A DNA stretch of 12,914 bases from contig JANQKH010000013.1 in assembly GCA_028281215.1 (NCBI GenBank), forward strand, positions 1 through 12,914, read 5' to 3'. Position numbers and translations under genes: made by a program. Shown here piece after piece: positions 6,337-12,914 of the stretch (position 1 is its first letter; every line of letters begins with the position of its first letter). Source of the stretch: Phycisphaeraceae bacterium. Lineage in GTDB: Bacteria; Planctomycetota; Phycisphaerae; Phycisphaerales; Phycisphaeraceae. The notes below the pieces were generated by a model, which had not been told where the DNA came from, searched no databases, and saw only the letters and a list, made by a program, of their open reading frames with translations.

Positions 6337-7536
6337 ATGGCCGACGCGTCGAACACCACGGTTCACTGCCCGAACTGTCAGCGTCTATATCAATGGCGGG
6401 AGACGGTGGCGGGCAGATCGGTGCGTTGCAAGTGCGGCCACGTGTTTGTGTTTCCGCAACACGCTGGTGAATCGGTGCGCAGTTCACCGTCTGACGACTG
6501 GCTCGAATCCGCGCCACCGCTTGAGGCGTCAAACGACAAGCACGACCTCGATTTTTTCAGTCCTGTCCTCAACAAGCCGAAGAGCGAAGGCGATTTCGAC
6601 TTCGATTCGCTCTACGAACAAGCCCCCGACGCAGAGCCCGACCGTCAGACAAGCGAGCCAGGCGATCGCCATCGCAATGCCGTGGAATTGGCCGAAAGCG
6701 ATCAGACGATTCCACTGGACGTGCCGGCGTCCATGAAGCCCGCCGACCAGCAACCAAGCAAAAAGTGTCCGTCATGCAACTCTCCTATGAAGCCCGAAGC
6801 GGTGATCTGCATCAACTGTGGCTTCGATCAAAGTGAAGGCGGCAAAATCAAAACCAAGGTGATCGACCCGGATGCCCAGGCGAAGGCACACGAAGACGAA
6901 CAGGAAGTATCCGCATCAAGCGGGCGATACGGACGTCGACCTGCTCAGGTTGAAGTGCCCAGCGAACTCGACGCGCCGGCAATCGATGCGCAGTCGGATA
7001 CCTCGGCTGTGGCGCAACATTACAAAAGCGCCGTGGCCCGCGCGCTGCAACAGCGCGAAGACGATGCGACGGAATCGCGCTTCGCCGACCGGTACTTGCC
7101 GTTGATCTTCTTCATCTGCGGCGGCGGTTTCCTTTTCATGGCGGGTATGCAGCAGGACTGGTCCGTCGCCAAAACCGTAGCCGCGATCTTTACCGACCTG
7201 CTGGTCCGGGTGCCACTACTTGTGTTGGCTGTTTTTATCGCTGCCAAGTTCATGGACATCAGCTTCGGTCCGCTGGGCAAAGCCGTGTTCAAACTCGCGT
7301 CGATCGCGATCGGGCCGCTGGCGCTGGCGGACCTGCTGTTCATCCTCATCACTGCCGCGACGATGGGCTACGGCGTGATCGTCGGCTACTGCATCTATAT
7401 CATTCTCGCCGGCGTTCCCCTAGCGTACATGTTCGACCTCGACTACCAGGACACCGCCATCACCGTGCTGAGCATCATTCTGGTGCGAATCTTCTACCCT
7501 TTCATTCAGGCGTTTTTCCTGGCGGGGTTTCAGTGA
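6337..7536 (+). CDS. Double zinc-ribbon integral membrane protein of unknown function
   Basis: A 399-residue protein. An N-terminal MJ0042-like zinc ribbon uses C11, C14, C31 and C33 (CPNC, then CKCGHVF). An acidic disordered segment (about 45-140) follows. A second zinc ribbon has C144, C147, C158 and C161 (CPSC, then CINCGFD). A charged linker (165-248) leads to a hydrophobic C-terminal half with about five membrane segments, near 253-271, 283-303, 317-340, 343-365 and 373-397. The ribbons would sit on the cytoplasmic side if the N-terminus is inside. The ATG at 6337 lacks a visible Shine-Dalgarno sequence; a nearby ATG at 6327 is out of frame. The gene stands alone downstream of the inverted repeat pair and converges with the ACT gene. 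This architecture is common among uncharacterised planctomycete proteins in my experience; I cannot name a role. Confidence 0.85.
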   Translation: MADASNTTVHCPNCQRLYQWRETVAGRSVRCKCGHVFVFPQHAGESVRSSPSDDWLESAPPLEASNDKHDLDFFSPVLNKPKSEGDFDFDSLYEQAPDAEPDRQTSEPGDRHRNAVELAESDQTIPLDVPASMKPADQQPSKKCPSCNSPMKPEAVICINCGFDQSEGGKIKTKVIDPDAQAKAHEDEQEVSASSGRYGRRPAQVEVPSELDAPAIDAQSDTSAVAQHYKSAVARALQQREDDATESRFADRYLPLIFFICGGGFLFMAGMQQDWSVAKTVAAIFTDLLVRVPLLVLAVFIAAKFMDISFGPLGKAVFKLASIAIGPLALADLLFILITAATMGYGVIVGYCIYIILAGVPLAYMFDLDYQDTAITVLSIILVRIFYPFIQAFFLAGFQ

Positions 7537-7583
7537 GCGGCGCCCCAACAGAAAAACATTTGCCCGATCTTTGAAAGCTTGGT

Positions 7584-8081
7584 TCACAGGGTGGTTGCAT
7601 CGTTAGGCGTGGCGTTGTCGCCCAAGTCGTTTTCGCCAAGCAGGGTGAACATGCGGCGGCGGAGAATCTGGCACGCCAGGTGATGGTCGTCGGTGTGCAG
7701 GGCAATGGCGGCGCAGCCATGCGGGCGGACCAGCAATGGATAGGCGAAGTGGATGTTCAACTCTGCCTGCAACAGCGACTGACAGATGCGTTCCATGGTG
7801 TCGTCGGCGTCGAGTTCGATGACGAGAATGTCCGCCTCGCCGAAAGGAATGCCATGTTGTTCGAGCAACCGCCGCGCCAGGCCGGACCGCGACGTGAGAA
7901 TCCGCACAACGGCGTGGTCGGCCGAGTCGAGAATGCTGAACGCCGCGAGCGTGAGTGCATGGCCGCGCAGGGCGTCAATCAGTTCCAGCAGTTTGCCGAC
8001 GCGGTTGTCCAGAAACACGCTGAACTGCACATTGCGCGGCGGCTCGAAGCCCGGTGTCGTGATGTCGCTGATCTGTGACAT
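7584..8081 (-). CDS. Tandem ACT-domain protein
   Basis: A 165-residue stand-alone regulatory-type protein built from two ACT folds. ACT1 (about 18-90) contains FSVFLDNRVGKLLELIDAL, the Gly-containing beta1-alpha1 turn typical of ligand-binding ACT domains, and ends in ILVIEL. ACT2 (about 93-149) contains the helix MERICQSLLQAELNI, the strand FAYPLLVRP, AAIALHTDD and FTLLGENDL. ACT domains usually bind amino acids and control linked enzymes. No catalytic domain is fused here, so it probably acts on a partner or as a sensor. The N-terminal 17 residues look disordered. The ATG at 8081 has no strong ribosome binding site. It lies 77 bp downstream of an unknown gene on the same strand, so cotranscription is possible. 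The family assignment is firm; ligand and partner are unknown. Confidence 0.85.
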   Translation of the reverse strand: MSQISDITTPGFEPPRNVQFSVFLDNRVGKLLELIDALRGHALTLAAFSILDSADHAVVRILTSRSGLARRLLEQHGIPFGEADILVIELDADDTMERICQSLLQAELNIHFAYPLLVRPHGCAAIALHTDDHHLACQILRRRMFTLLGENDLGDNATPNDATTL

Positions 8082-8158
8082 GTTGGGTGCATTCTACTTA
8101 TCGACACGGGTTCGCCGCAGTGGTGAATGTTTGGCGGCGCCACAAGCAAACGGGTGAT

Positions 8159-8668
8159 TCAATCCTGAAACTCCGCACGTTCAATATAGAACATCGAATC
8201 TTCGGCACGCGGGCCGACCATGTGCCAGCTCAGCGCGAACTTCGGCCGAGCCTTCTTGTAAAGCTTAAACAGATGTTGGCCCCATTTGTATTGCTGGTCG
8301 ATGTTGCGTTCCAGCTTGGCGGTCTCGGTCGATGGAATGAGCACGCCTTTGACGTAGTCCCAGGTTGGATCCAGTCGGATCATGAGGTGGCCTTCGTCCC
8401 ATTCAATCGGGTAGCCGTGTACGTGCCCTTCGCCGGTGTTGGGCGTGTGAAACCAGTAGCACACGAAGCGGTCCTTTTCGCCGGTTGAGGTATCCTGCGT
8501 GCCGCCCACGAGCAGGCGTGCATGGCTGACGCGTACCGGCGTGACGCCGAACCGCTTGCGTGCGATCCAGTGCTGTTGCTCTCGCGCATCAAACAGGCCG
8601 ACGTGGGCGTAGTCGACGCGAATCTTCTCGGTGCAGAACTTTCGGTTGATGCGTTTGTCGTCAGCCAT
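8159..8668 (-). CDS. Hypothetical protein, basic and aromatic-rich
   Basis: I do not recognise this 169-residue protein. It has no signal peptide or membrane segment and is rich in Trp, Tyr, His and charged residues. Noticeable stretches are ARLLVGGTQDTSTGEKDRF (50-68), GHVHGYPIEWDEGHLMIRLD (81-100), DPTWDYVKGVLIPSTE (100-115) and a C-terminal half with YKWGQHLFKLYKKARPKFAL (127-146). The His/Asp/Glu cluster at 82-93 could be a metal or nucleic-acid site, but no known catalytic motif is certain. The reading frame is supported by a coherent, non-repetitive composition and by the absence of a better alternative on either strand. The ATG at 8668 is not preceded by a clear Shine-Dalgarno sequence. 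It is divergent from the unknown gene at 8745 and sits upstream of the ACT gene. Confidence 0.72.
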   Translation of the reverse strand: MADDKRINRKFCTEKIRVDYAHVGLFDAREQQHWIARKRFGVTPVRVSHARLLVGGTQDTSTGEKDRFVCYWFHTPNTGEGHVHGYPIEWDEGHLMIRLDPTWDYVKGVLIPSTETAKLERNIDQQYKWGQHLFKLYKKARPKFALSWHMVGPRAEDSMFYIERAEFQD

Positions 8669-8744
8669 GGAGCGATTCCGCGGGCGATTGTAGTCACCGA
8701 CGGCGAAGGTATCCTACGGCCCGACCCCAAAGCCGAGTCCCACC

Positions 8745-9158
8745 ATGCAGACGTCCACCGATCCCAACCTCACCGTCGCCGTCCTCGCCGAATGCCACAC
8801 CGATCATGTCGTGCTGACACTGCCGCACACCGATTATCGGATTCACTTGCAGGTGCGAGACGGTGGATCGTTGCTGTCGGGTAGTGAAGTCGGCAAACCG
8901 ATCAGCGGCACGATCGAAGCCCAAGCGCGGCGGGTGGATGTGGTGCACACAGGCGGACGATACATCGAACCGGTGTACGGCCGCCCGCGTCGGCTCCAAG
9001 GCCGCATCGTCGAACTCGATCGGCGGAAGAACACGATCACTGTGCAATGCCCATGCCCCATCGTGTGCACACTGATGTCGCCGCAGGAAGCGCGTGGCTT
9101 TGAACTCGGACAACTCGTCAGCTTCGACATCGAACGTGGCGCGACGTTCGCGGTTTAG
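8745..9158 (+). CDS. Hypothetical beta-rich protein, possibly OB-fold-like
   Basis: A 137-residue soluble protein that I do not recognise. It alternates predicted strands (VAVLAECHTDHVVLTLPH 11-28, YRIHLQVRD 31-39, ISGTIEAQARRVDVVHTGG 53-71, GRIVELDRRKNTITVQC 86-102, GQLVSFDIERGATF 122-135). This fits a small beta-barrel; GRYIEPVYGRPRRLQG (71-86) looks like a conserved loop. Cys102, Cys104 and Cys108 cluster in the segment CPCPIVC. A weak promoter-like pair, TTGTAG (8688-8693) and TATCCT (8710-8715), with 16-bp spacing lies upstream. The stop codon TAG (9156-9158) borrows its AG from the first copy of the 7-bp repeat that bounds the next gene. The natural C-terminus may therefore have been altered by that insertion. 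Confidence 0.7.
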   Translation: MQTSTDPNLTVAVLAECHTDHVVLTLPHTDYRIHLQVRDGGSLLSGSEVGKPISGTIEAQARRVDVVHTGGRYIEPVYGRPRRLQGRIVELDRRKNTITVQCPCPIVCTLMSPQEARGFELGQLVSFDIERGATFAV

Positions 9159-9198
9159 GGTTCAGGGTTCAGGGTTCAGGGATCAGGGTTCTAGAGTC
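9157..9198 (+). repeat. Left array of 7-bp repeats (consensus AGGGTTC)
   Basis: Six head-to-tail heptads: AGGGTTC at 9157, 9164 and 9171, AGGGATC at 9178, AGGGTTC at 9185, and a degenerate TAGAGTC at 9192. A further partial unit, AGGGTCA, sits at 9199-9205 and probably serves as the ribosome binding site of the next gene. The array is an inverted match to the one at 9594-9621: over 28 bp, 23 positions agree when the right array is reverse-complemented. Confidence 0.9.
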
Positions 9199-9209
9199 AG
9201 GGTCATGCT

Positions 9210-9602
9210 GTGAACGAACAGGCCGATAATAGAGGTTCTGAGGAACATTCCTTTCACCGGTTGACGGTGTGGCAGAAGGTCATGGACCTGGTAGAAGCGG
9301 TGTATCACGAGTCGGCAGGCAGGCCTGCTGACGAAAGGTTCGGGTTGACTTCACAGATTCGGCGCGCCGCCATTTCCATTCCTTCAAACATCGCTGAGGG
9401 ATATGGCCGAATACACCGGAAGGAATACGTGCATCATCTGGCGATTGCGCGCGGTTCCACGATGGAAGTTGAGACACAATTGATCCTTGCCGTCCGTTTG
9501 GGTTATGCCCAACGCGATGAGGCGACCGACGTTTGGACGTTGCTCCAGGAAACAGGTCGACTGCTGCACGCCTTGATTCGTTCACTCCGCCCCGACCCCT
9601 GA
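9210..9602 (+). CDS. Four-helix-bundle protein, S23 / ribosomal-intervening-protein family
   Basis: A 130-residue protein of the TIGR02436-type family, named for proteins encoded in 23S rRNA intervening sequences and related to the Avd accessory protein of diversity-generating retroelements. The family pattern is clear: FHRLTVWQKVMDLVEAVY (15-32), the core FGLTSQIRRAAISIPSNIAE (44-63) followed by GYGR, then a helix with LAIARGSTMEVETQL (77-91) and LGYAQ (97-101), and a final helix. The biochemical role is not established; nucleic-acid or partner binding is usually proposed. The start is GTG at 9210, with AGGG at 9199-9202 (from a repeat unit) 7 nt upstream. A start at ATG 9282 would remove helix 1. 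The last codons and TGA stop lie in the right repeat array. No reverse transcriptase or template/variable repeat is present, so this is not a DGR here. Confidence 0.9.
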   Translation: MNEQADNRGSEEHSFHRLTVWQKVMDLVEAVYHESAGRPADERFGLTSQIRRAAISIPSNIAEGYGRIHRKEYVHHLAIARGSTMEVETQLILAVRLGYAQRDEATDVWTLLQETGRLLHALIRSLRPDP

Positions 9603-9621
9603 TCCCCGACTCCCGAACCCT
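9594..9621 (-). repeat. Right array of 7-bp repeats, inverted relative to the left array
   Basis: Four heptads on the plus strand, GACCCCT (9594), GATCCCC (9601), GACTCCC (9608) and GAACCCT (9615), are the reverse complements of AGGGTTC-type units. The first supplies the final Asp-Pro codons of the four-helix-bundle gene, and the TGA stop (9600-9602) spans the first two units. The last ends 6 nt before the ATG of the decarboxylase gene. Confidence 0.85.
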
Positions 9622-9627
9622 TTCCCC

Positions 9628-10626
<999 letters not shown>

Positions 10627-10638
<12 letters not shown>

Positions 10639-11235
10639 CACCGCCTTTTGTTTGACGGCCTGTTTCAGTGCGGGAAAAAACCCGGCGAAGTCCGCTTCAA
10701 ACGCGGCGCGTTCGGCATTGAACGTTTTTAATTCACCCGCCAGATCAAACCGCCGGCCTGTTCGCCGCTCGACCCGATCGGCAATGCGTTGCAGCGCGAT
10801 GTCGATCCCATCCACCGAAGTGTAAGAGCTGAGAAGATCCAACTCCCGCCAGAACGGCAGCGCGCGTTGCAGGCGCATCGGAAGGAGATCAGTTTGTCGT
10901 TCCAGTGCGTCGTAACATCGCGTCGCAAATGCGCGGAGGGTCATGCCATGATGCTCCCTCCATTGCGATGCGAGCAGGTGGTCGTAAACCATGTCCACCA
11001 CCACGCTGCGCAACAAGCCCAGTTCGGGGTTCAGGCGTTGCTTGCTCGTGATGAACGCGGCATGCGTGTCGGTGAACGCATCGACCAGTCGGTGTGTGTG
11101 AAACCCCGCCATGATTTGCGGCCCGTACGTCGCGGCAATGCGCTTGGTCGAGCCGCGCACGAAGTCCGGCAACAGGTTGCCGACGATTGACGCGTCTGTG
11201 CCGTCCGCGAAATACAGGTGAGCCAGGTAATTCAA
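10627..11235 (-). CDS. acpH: Acyl-carrier-protein phosphodiesterase (AcpH, DUF479)
   Basis: The family hydrolyses holo-ACP to release 4'-phosphopantetheine and apo-ACP, using a divergent HD-type metal site in the cytoplasm. The 202 residues show the conserved start MNYLAHLYFAD (1-11), GNLLPDFVRG (19-28), the metal-binding segment HTHRLVDAFTDTH (46-58) and DMVYDHLLASQW (81-92). These line up with E. coli AcpH from memory. The start codon is TTG (11235-11233); MNYLAHL is where the family begins, and no ATG is in frame there. It lies 13 bp downstream of the GH5-like gene, so the two probably share a transcript. The family is also found in organisms where the reaction is unproven, so the exact substrate is an inference. 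Confidence 0.87.
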
Positions 11236-11248
11236 CGTCTCATGCGCC

Positions 11249-12385
11249 TCAGGGTGATGGTTTGACAGCGGGTGTGGTCATCGCTTCCGCTTTGCGTTGA
11301 AACATTTCGAGCCACTGTGCGGTGATTGCTTCGCCAATGTCTTTGGGTTGTTTCAACTCGTCGCGCGTCTTGCCCCAGTAGAAACCAATCCAGCCGGCGA
11401 CGTGGGCTTTGGATTGATCGATGAACCGTTCGTGTTGCTTCGCCCCGCATTTCAGCGGGAACGTTTCTTCGATCACGATGGGCTTGCCGACATCGAACGC
11501 TTTGACAATCGCCAGCGCGTCCTCGATTTTGTCTTTTTCCGGATAGATGTGAATGGCGATGAAGTCGAGGTCTTTGTGAATGTGCTTCGGAAGAAAGCCG
11601 GACGTGATGCCGGGCTTCGGGCCCGGTTTGGGCACGGACCAGGGAACAAGGCCGACGGTGATCATGTGCGTCTTGTCGTGTTTGCGGATTGCCTGCACCA
11701 TCTGTTTGATCCACGCTTTGGCGATGTCGTGCCGTTTGCGGCCGTTGGTTTCCAGCGCGATGAATTGCACGAAGTGCTTGCCGCCGAAACTACCCGCCAG
11801 CCAGTCGTCACGCTTGCCTTTGCCGCCGGGCACGACCGGCTCGTTCATCAGGTCGTAGCAAAAGATGGCGGGATTGTGTTTGCAGATCCGCGCGACCGCT
11901 TCCCAGAACGCCGCTTGTGCACCCCACCGTTCCGCTTCGTCAAGTTTGTCATACCACGCCGGGACGTCGTTTTTGTGATAGCAGCCGAGCCCGGTCAGAT
12001 CCACGTAGAGACCAGTGTCTTCCGCGAGATTGATCAGGTTGTCGAGGCGTCGCAGCGAAGCTGGAATCGGCGTCTTCGCATCTTTCATGAACTTGCCGAA
12101 CTGAAGGTGAATCCGCACAACGTTCGCTCCGAGTTGCTTCATCTCGGCGAAGTCGGCCTCGATCGTTTTCCATTCCTTGTCCCAGTAGTCCTCCAGTAAT
12201 CGGCCGTCACGATCGTGGTCGTAGTTGAATCCCCACGGGACAAACTGCTTGCCGGTCGGGTGTAATACGAAGCTTTGCTTGTCGTCGGAGACATGCACGG
12301 TCGGCATCGCATCAGCCACAGCGGGATGCATCAGTCGAGGTAATGTCAACGTCAAACAAACGGCAATCAGGTTCGCTTGGTGCAT
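11249..12385 (-). CDS. Secreted GH5-like glycoside hydrolase (cellulase superfamily, clan A TIM barrel)
   Basis: A 378-residue exported glycosidase. The N-terminus is a Sec signal peptide ending near AVADA (residues 22-26). The TIM barrel starts at FVPWGFNYD. It shows the clan-A Arg in GANVVRIHLQFG (about 86-97), the acid/base Glu182 in YDLMNEPVV, HIY (279-281) and the nucleophile in KPIVIEETFPL (Glu306 or Glu307). A Trp-rich end, AGWIGFYWG, lies near 330-338. A polysaccharide or mannan/cellulose-like substrate is likely, but the subfamily cannot be told by eye. The ATG at 12385 is chosen because AAGGA sits 6 nt upstream; a GTG 15 nt further up is in frame but would overlap that site. The gene begins a probable operon with acpH. 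The final 10 residues, rich in Pro and Thr, look unstructured. Confidence 0.83.
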   Translation of the reverse strand: MHQANLIAVCLTLTLPRLMHPAVADAMPTVHVSDDKQSFVLHPTGKQFVPWGFNYDHDRDGRLLEDYWDKEWKTIEADFAEMKQLGANVVRIHLQFGKFMKDAKTPIPASLRRLDNLINLAEDTGLYVDLTGLGCYHKNDVPAWYDKLDEAERWGAQAAFWEAVARICKHNPAIFCYDLMNEPVVPGGKGKRDDWLAGSFGGKHFVQFIALETNGRKRHDIAKAWIKQMVQAIRKHDKTHMITVGLVPWSVPKPGPKPGITSGFLPKHIHKDLDFIAIHIYPEKDKIEDALAIVKAFDVGKPIVIEETFPLKCGAKQHERFIDQSKAHVAGWIGFYWGKTRDELKQPKDIGEAITAQWLEMFQRKAEAMTTPAVKPSP

Positions 12386-12449
12386 GGCGGTTCCTTCCAC
12401 GTCGCGTATCGATCTTTAGTTCTGGGCTTTGCTCGGGAATTCTTGGCAA

Positions 12450-12480
12450 TCTCCCGGCGGAGCCGGAGGCTAATGGCTAG
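12450..12480 (-). repeat. Hairpin with TAGCC direct repeat, REP-like, at the phosphatase stop codon
   Basis: On the minus strand the sequence contains TAGCC twice, separated by AT (12479-12468), followed by a stem-loop. In plus coordinates CCGGC (12454-12458) pairs with GCCGG (12462-12466) around a 3-nt loop; the stem can be lengthened past a bulged C. The first TAG is the stop codon of the phosphatase gene. There is no T-run, so it is a poor intrinsic terminator. TAGCC-rich hairpins are, from memory, frequent intergenic repeats in planctomycetes. Confidence 0.4.
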
Positions 12481-12914
12481 TCCCCCGCCAATCCGAGCAT
12501 CGCACCGATCGCGCGGATTGTTTTTCTCACCGGGCGAAACGGCACATCGCTCGCGTTGTGATGCAACACCAGCAACGTCTGATCATCTTCCGCCGGGGCG
12601 CCTTCACGGTGCGCATCCACCGCATTGAGCAAGGCGTGACCGAACGCTCCCGGCTTGCCCCGCGGCAGCCGTCGCGCCAATTCCAGCAGACCTTCGCTAC
12701 CCAGCATTTCACCGCTCGCCGGCATTGCTTCGGTTAATGAATCGGTGTAGAGCAACAGCAGGTCATCCGGCTGCAACTGTGCGGCGAACTGCACATACTC
12801 TGTCGGTTGAATAATCCCCAACGGGAGGTTGTTCGGCGCTTCGGTGCTGTTGGTCGAGTCGTGATGCAACAACGTCCAGGTGTTCGTTTCAGCCTGATAC
12901 CACAACGGCGGCGG
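12477..12914 (-). CDS. SpoIIE/RsbU-type PP2C-like Ser/Thr phosphatase (partial, C-terminal part)
   Basis: The reading frame stays open to the right edge (three Pro codons before TTG 12905), so the N-terminal part lies outside the window. The visible 146 residues match the end of the SpoIIE domain: PPPLWYQAETNTW (in the family this follows AGH), LPLGII (about 31-36), LQPDDLLLLYTDSLTEA with the metal-binding Asp (the usual Gly after it is Ser), and EDDQTLLVL with the second Asp. Such phosphatases dephosphorylate anti-sigma-factor antagonists or other phosphoserine partners, often through fused sensor domains. Residues after VLHHN form a short basic tail. Members usually act in partner-switching stress pathways. 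An ECF sigma gene is present at the other end of the window, but nothing here links them directly. Confidence 0.85.
   Translation of the reverse strand, partial: PPPLWYQAETNTWTLLHHDSTNSTEAPNNLPLGIIQPTEYVQFAAQLQPDDLLLLYTDSLTEAMPASGEMLGSEGLLELARRLPRGKPGAFGHALLNAVDAHREGAPAEDDQTLLVLHHNASDVPFRPVRKTIRAIGAMLGLAGD

Noticed and set aside
9156..9198. Telomere-like repeat (TTTAGGG resemblance)
   Set aside because: The phase of the perfect repeats is AGGGTTC, the array is short, it has an inverted partner, and the context is bacterial.
9157..9621. CRISPR array or diversity-generating retroelement
   Set aside because: The repeats are 7 bp with no spacers. The Avd-like gene has no reverse transcriptase, template repeat or variable repeat nearby.
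11297..12199. A 300-codon open frame antisense to the GH5-like gene
   Set aside because: The opposite strand encodes a complete glycosidase with signal peptide and catalytic residues; this frame has no motif.

Overview
The window looks like ordinary chromosome from a member of the Planctomycetota; I cannot place the class. The evidence is the gene mix: an ECF-type sigma factor, a membrane-anchored Ser/Thr kinase, a SpoIIE/RsbU-type phosphatase, a double zinc-ribbon membrane protein, a tandem-ACT protein, secreted beta-propeller and GH5-like proteins, and an S23-type four-helix-bundle gene. Base composition is moderately GC-rich throughout and no block stands out as foreign by eye. I saw no rRNA, tRNA, transposase or CRISPR array.

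Layout. 1-308 (minus) is the start of an ECF sigma factor running off the left edge. A 289-bp divergent spacer leads to dnaA (598-1944, plus). Tail to tail with dnaA is a minus-strand pair: a secreted DUF3616-like protein (3484-4698) followed by a Ser/Thr kinase (1978-3459). After a divergent spacer comes a 6-phosphogluconolactonase-family lipoprotein (4981-6132). The next spacer (6133-6336) holds two inverted copies of a structured repeat, and then a zinc-ribbon membrane protein (6337-7536). Convergent to that are two minus-strand genes: a tandem ACT-domain protein (7584-8081) and an unknown protein (8159-8668). Divergent from these is a second unknown (8745-9158). It abuts a four-helix-bundle gene (9210-9602) flanked by inverted arrays of a 7-bp repeat. 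UDP-glucuronate decarboxylase (9628-10638) follows and overlaps, tail to tail, the acyl-carrier-protein phosphodiesterase acpH (10627-11235). acpH lies 13 bp downstream of a secreted GH5-like glycosidase (11249-12385). A SpoIIE-type phosphatase enters from the right edge (12477-12914).

How the genes relate. I see no single multi-gene system. The themes are replication initiation (dnaA), signalling (sigma factor, kinase, phosphatase) and envelope or carbohydrate work (lactonase, UDP-xylose synthesis, GH5). The two most unusual structures are non-coding. One is a REP/BIME-like double hairpin at 6184-6293, whose two copies differ by a compensated base pair. The other is the heptad-repeat-bounded four-helix-bundle unit at 9157-9621, whose repeats supply parts of neighbouring genes (stop codons, last codons and a probable ribosome binding site).
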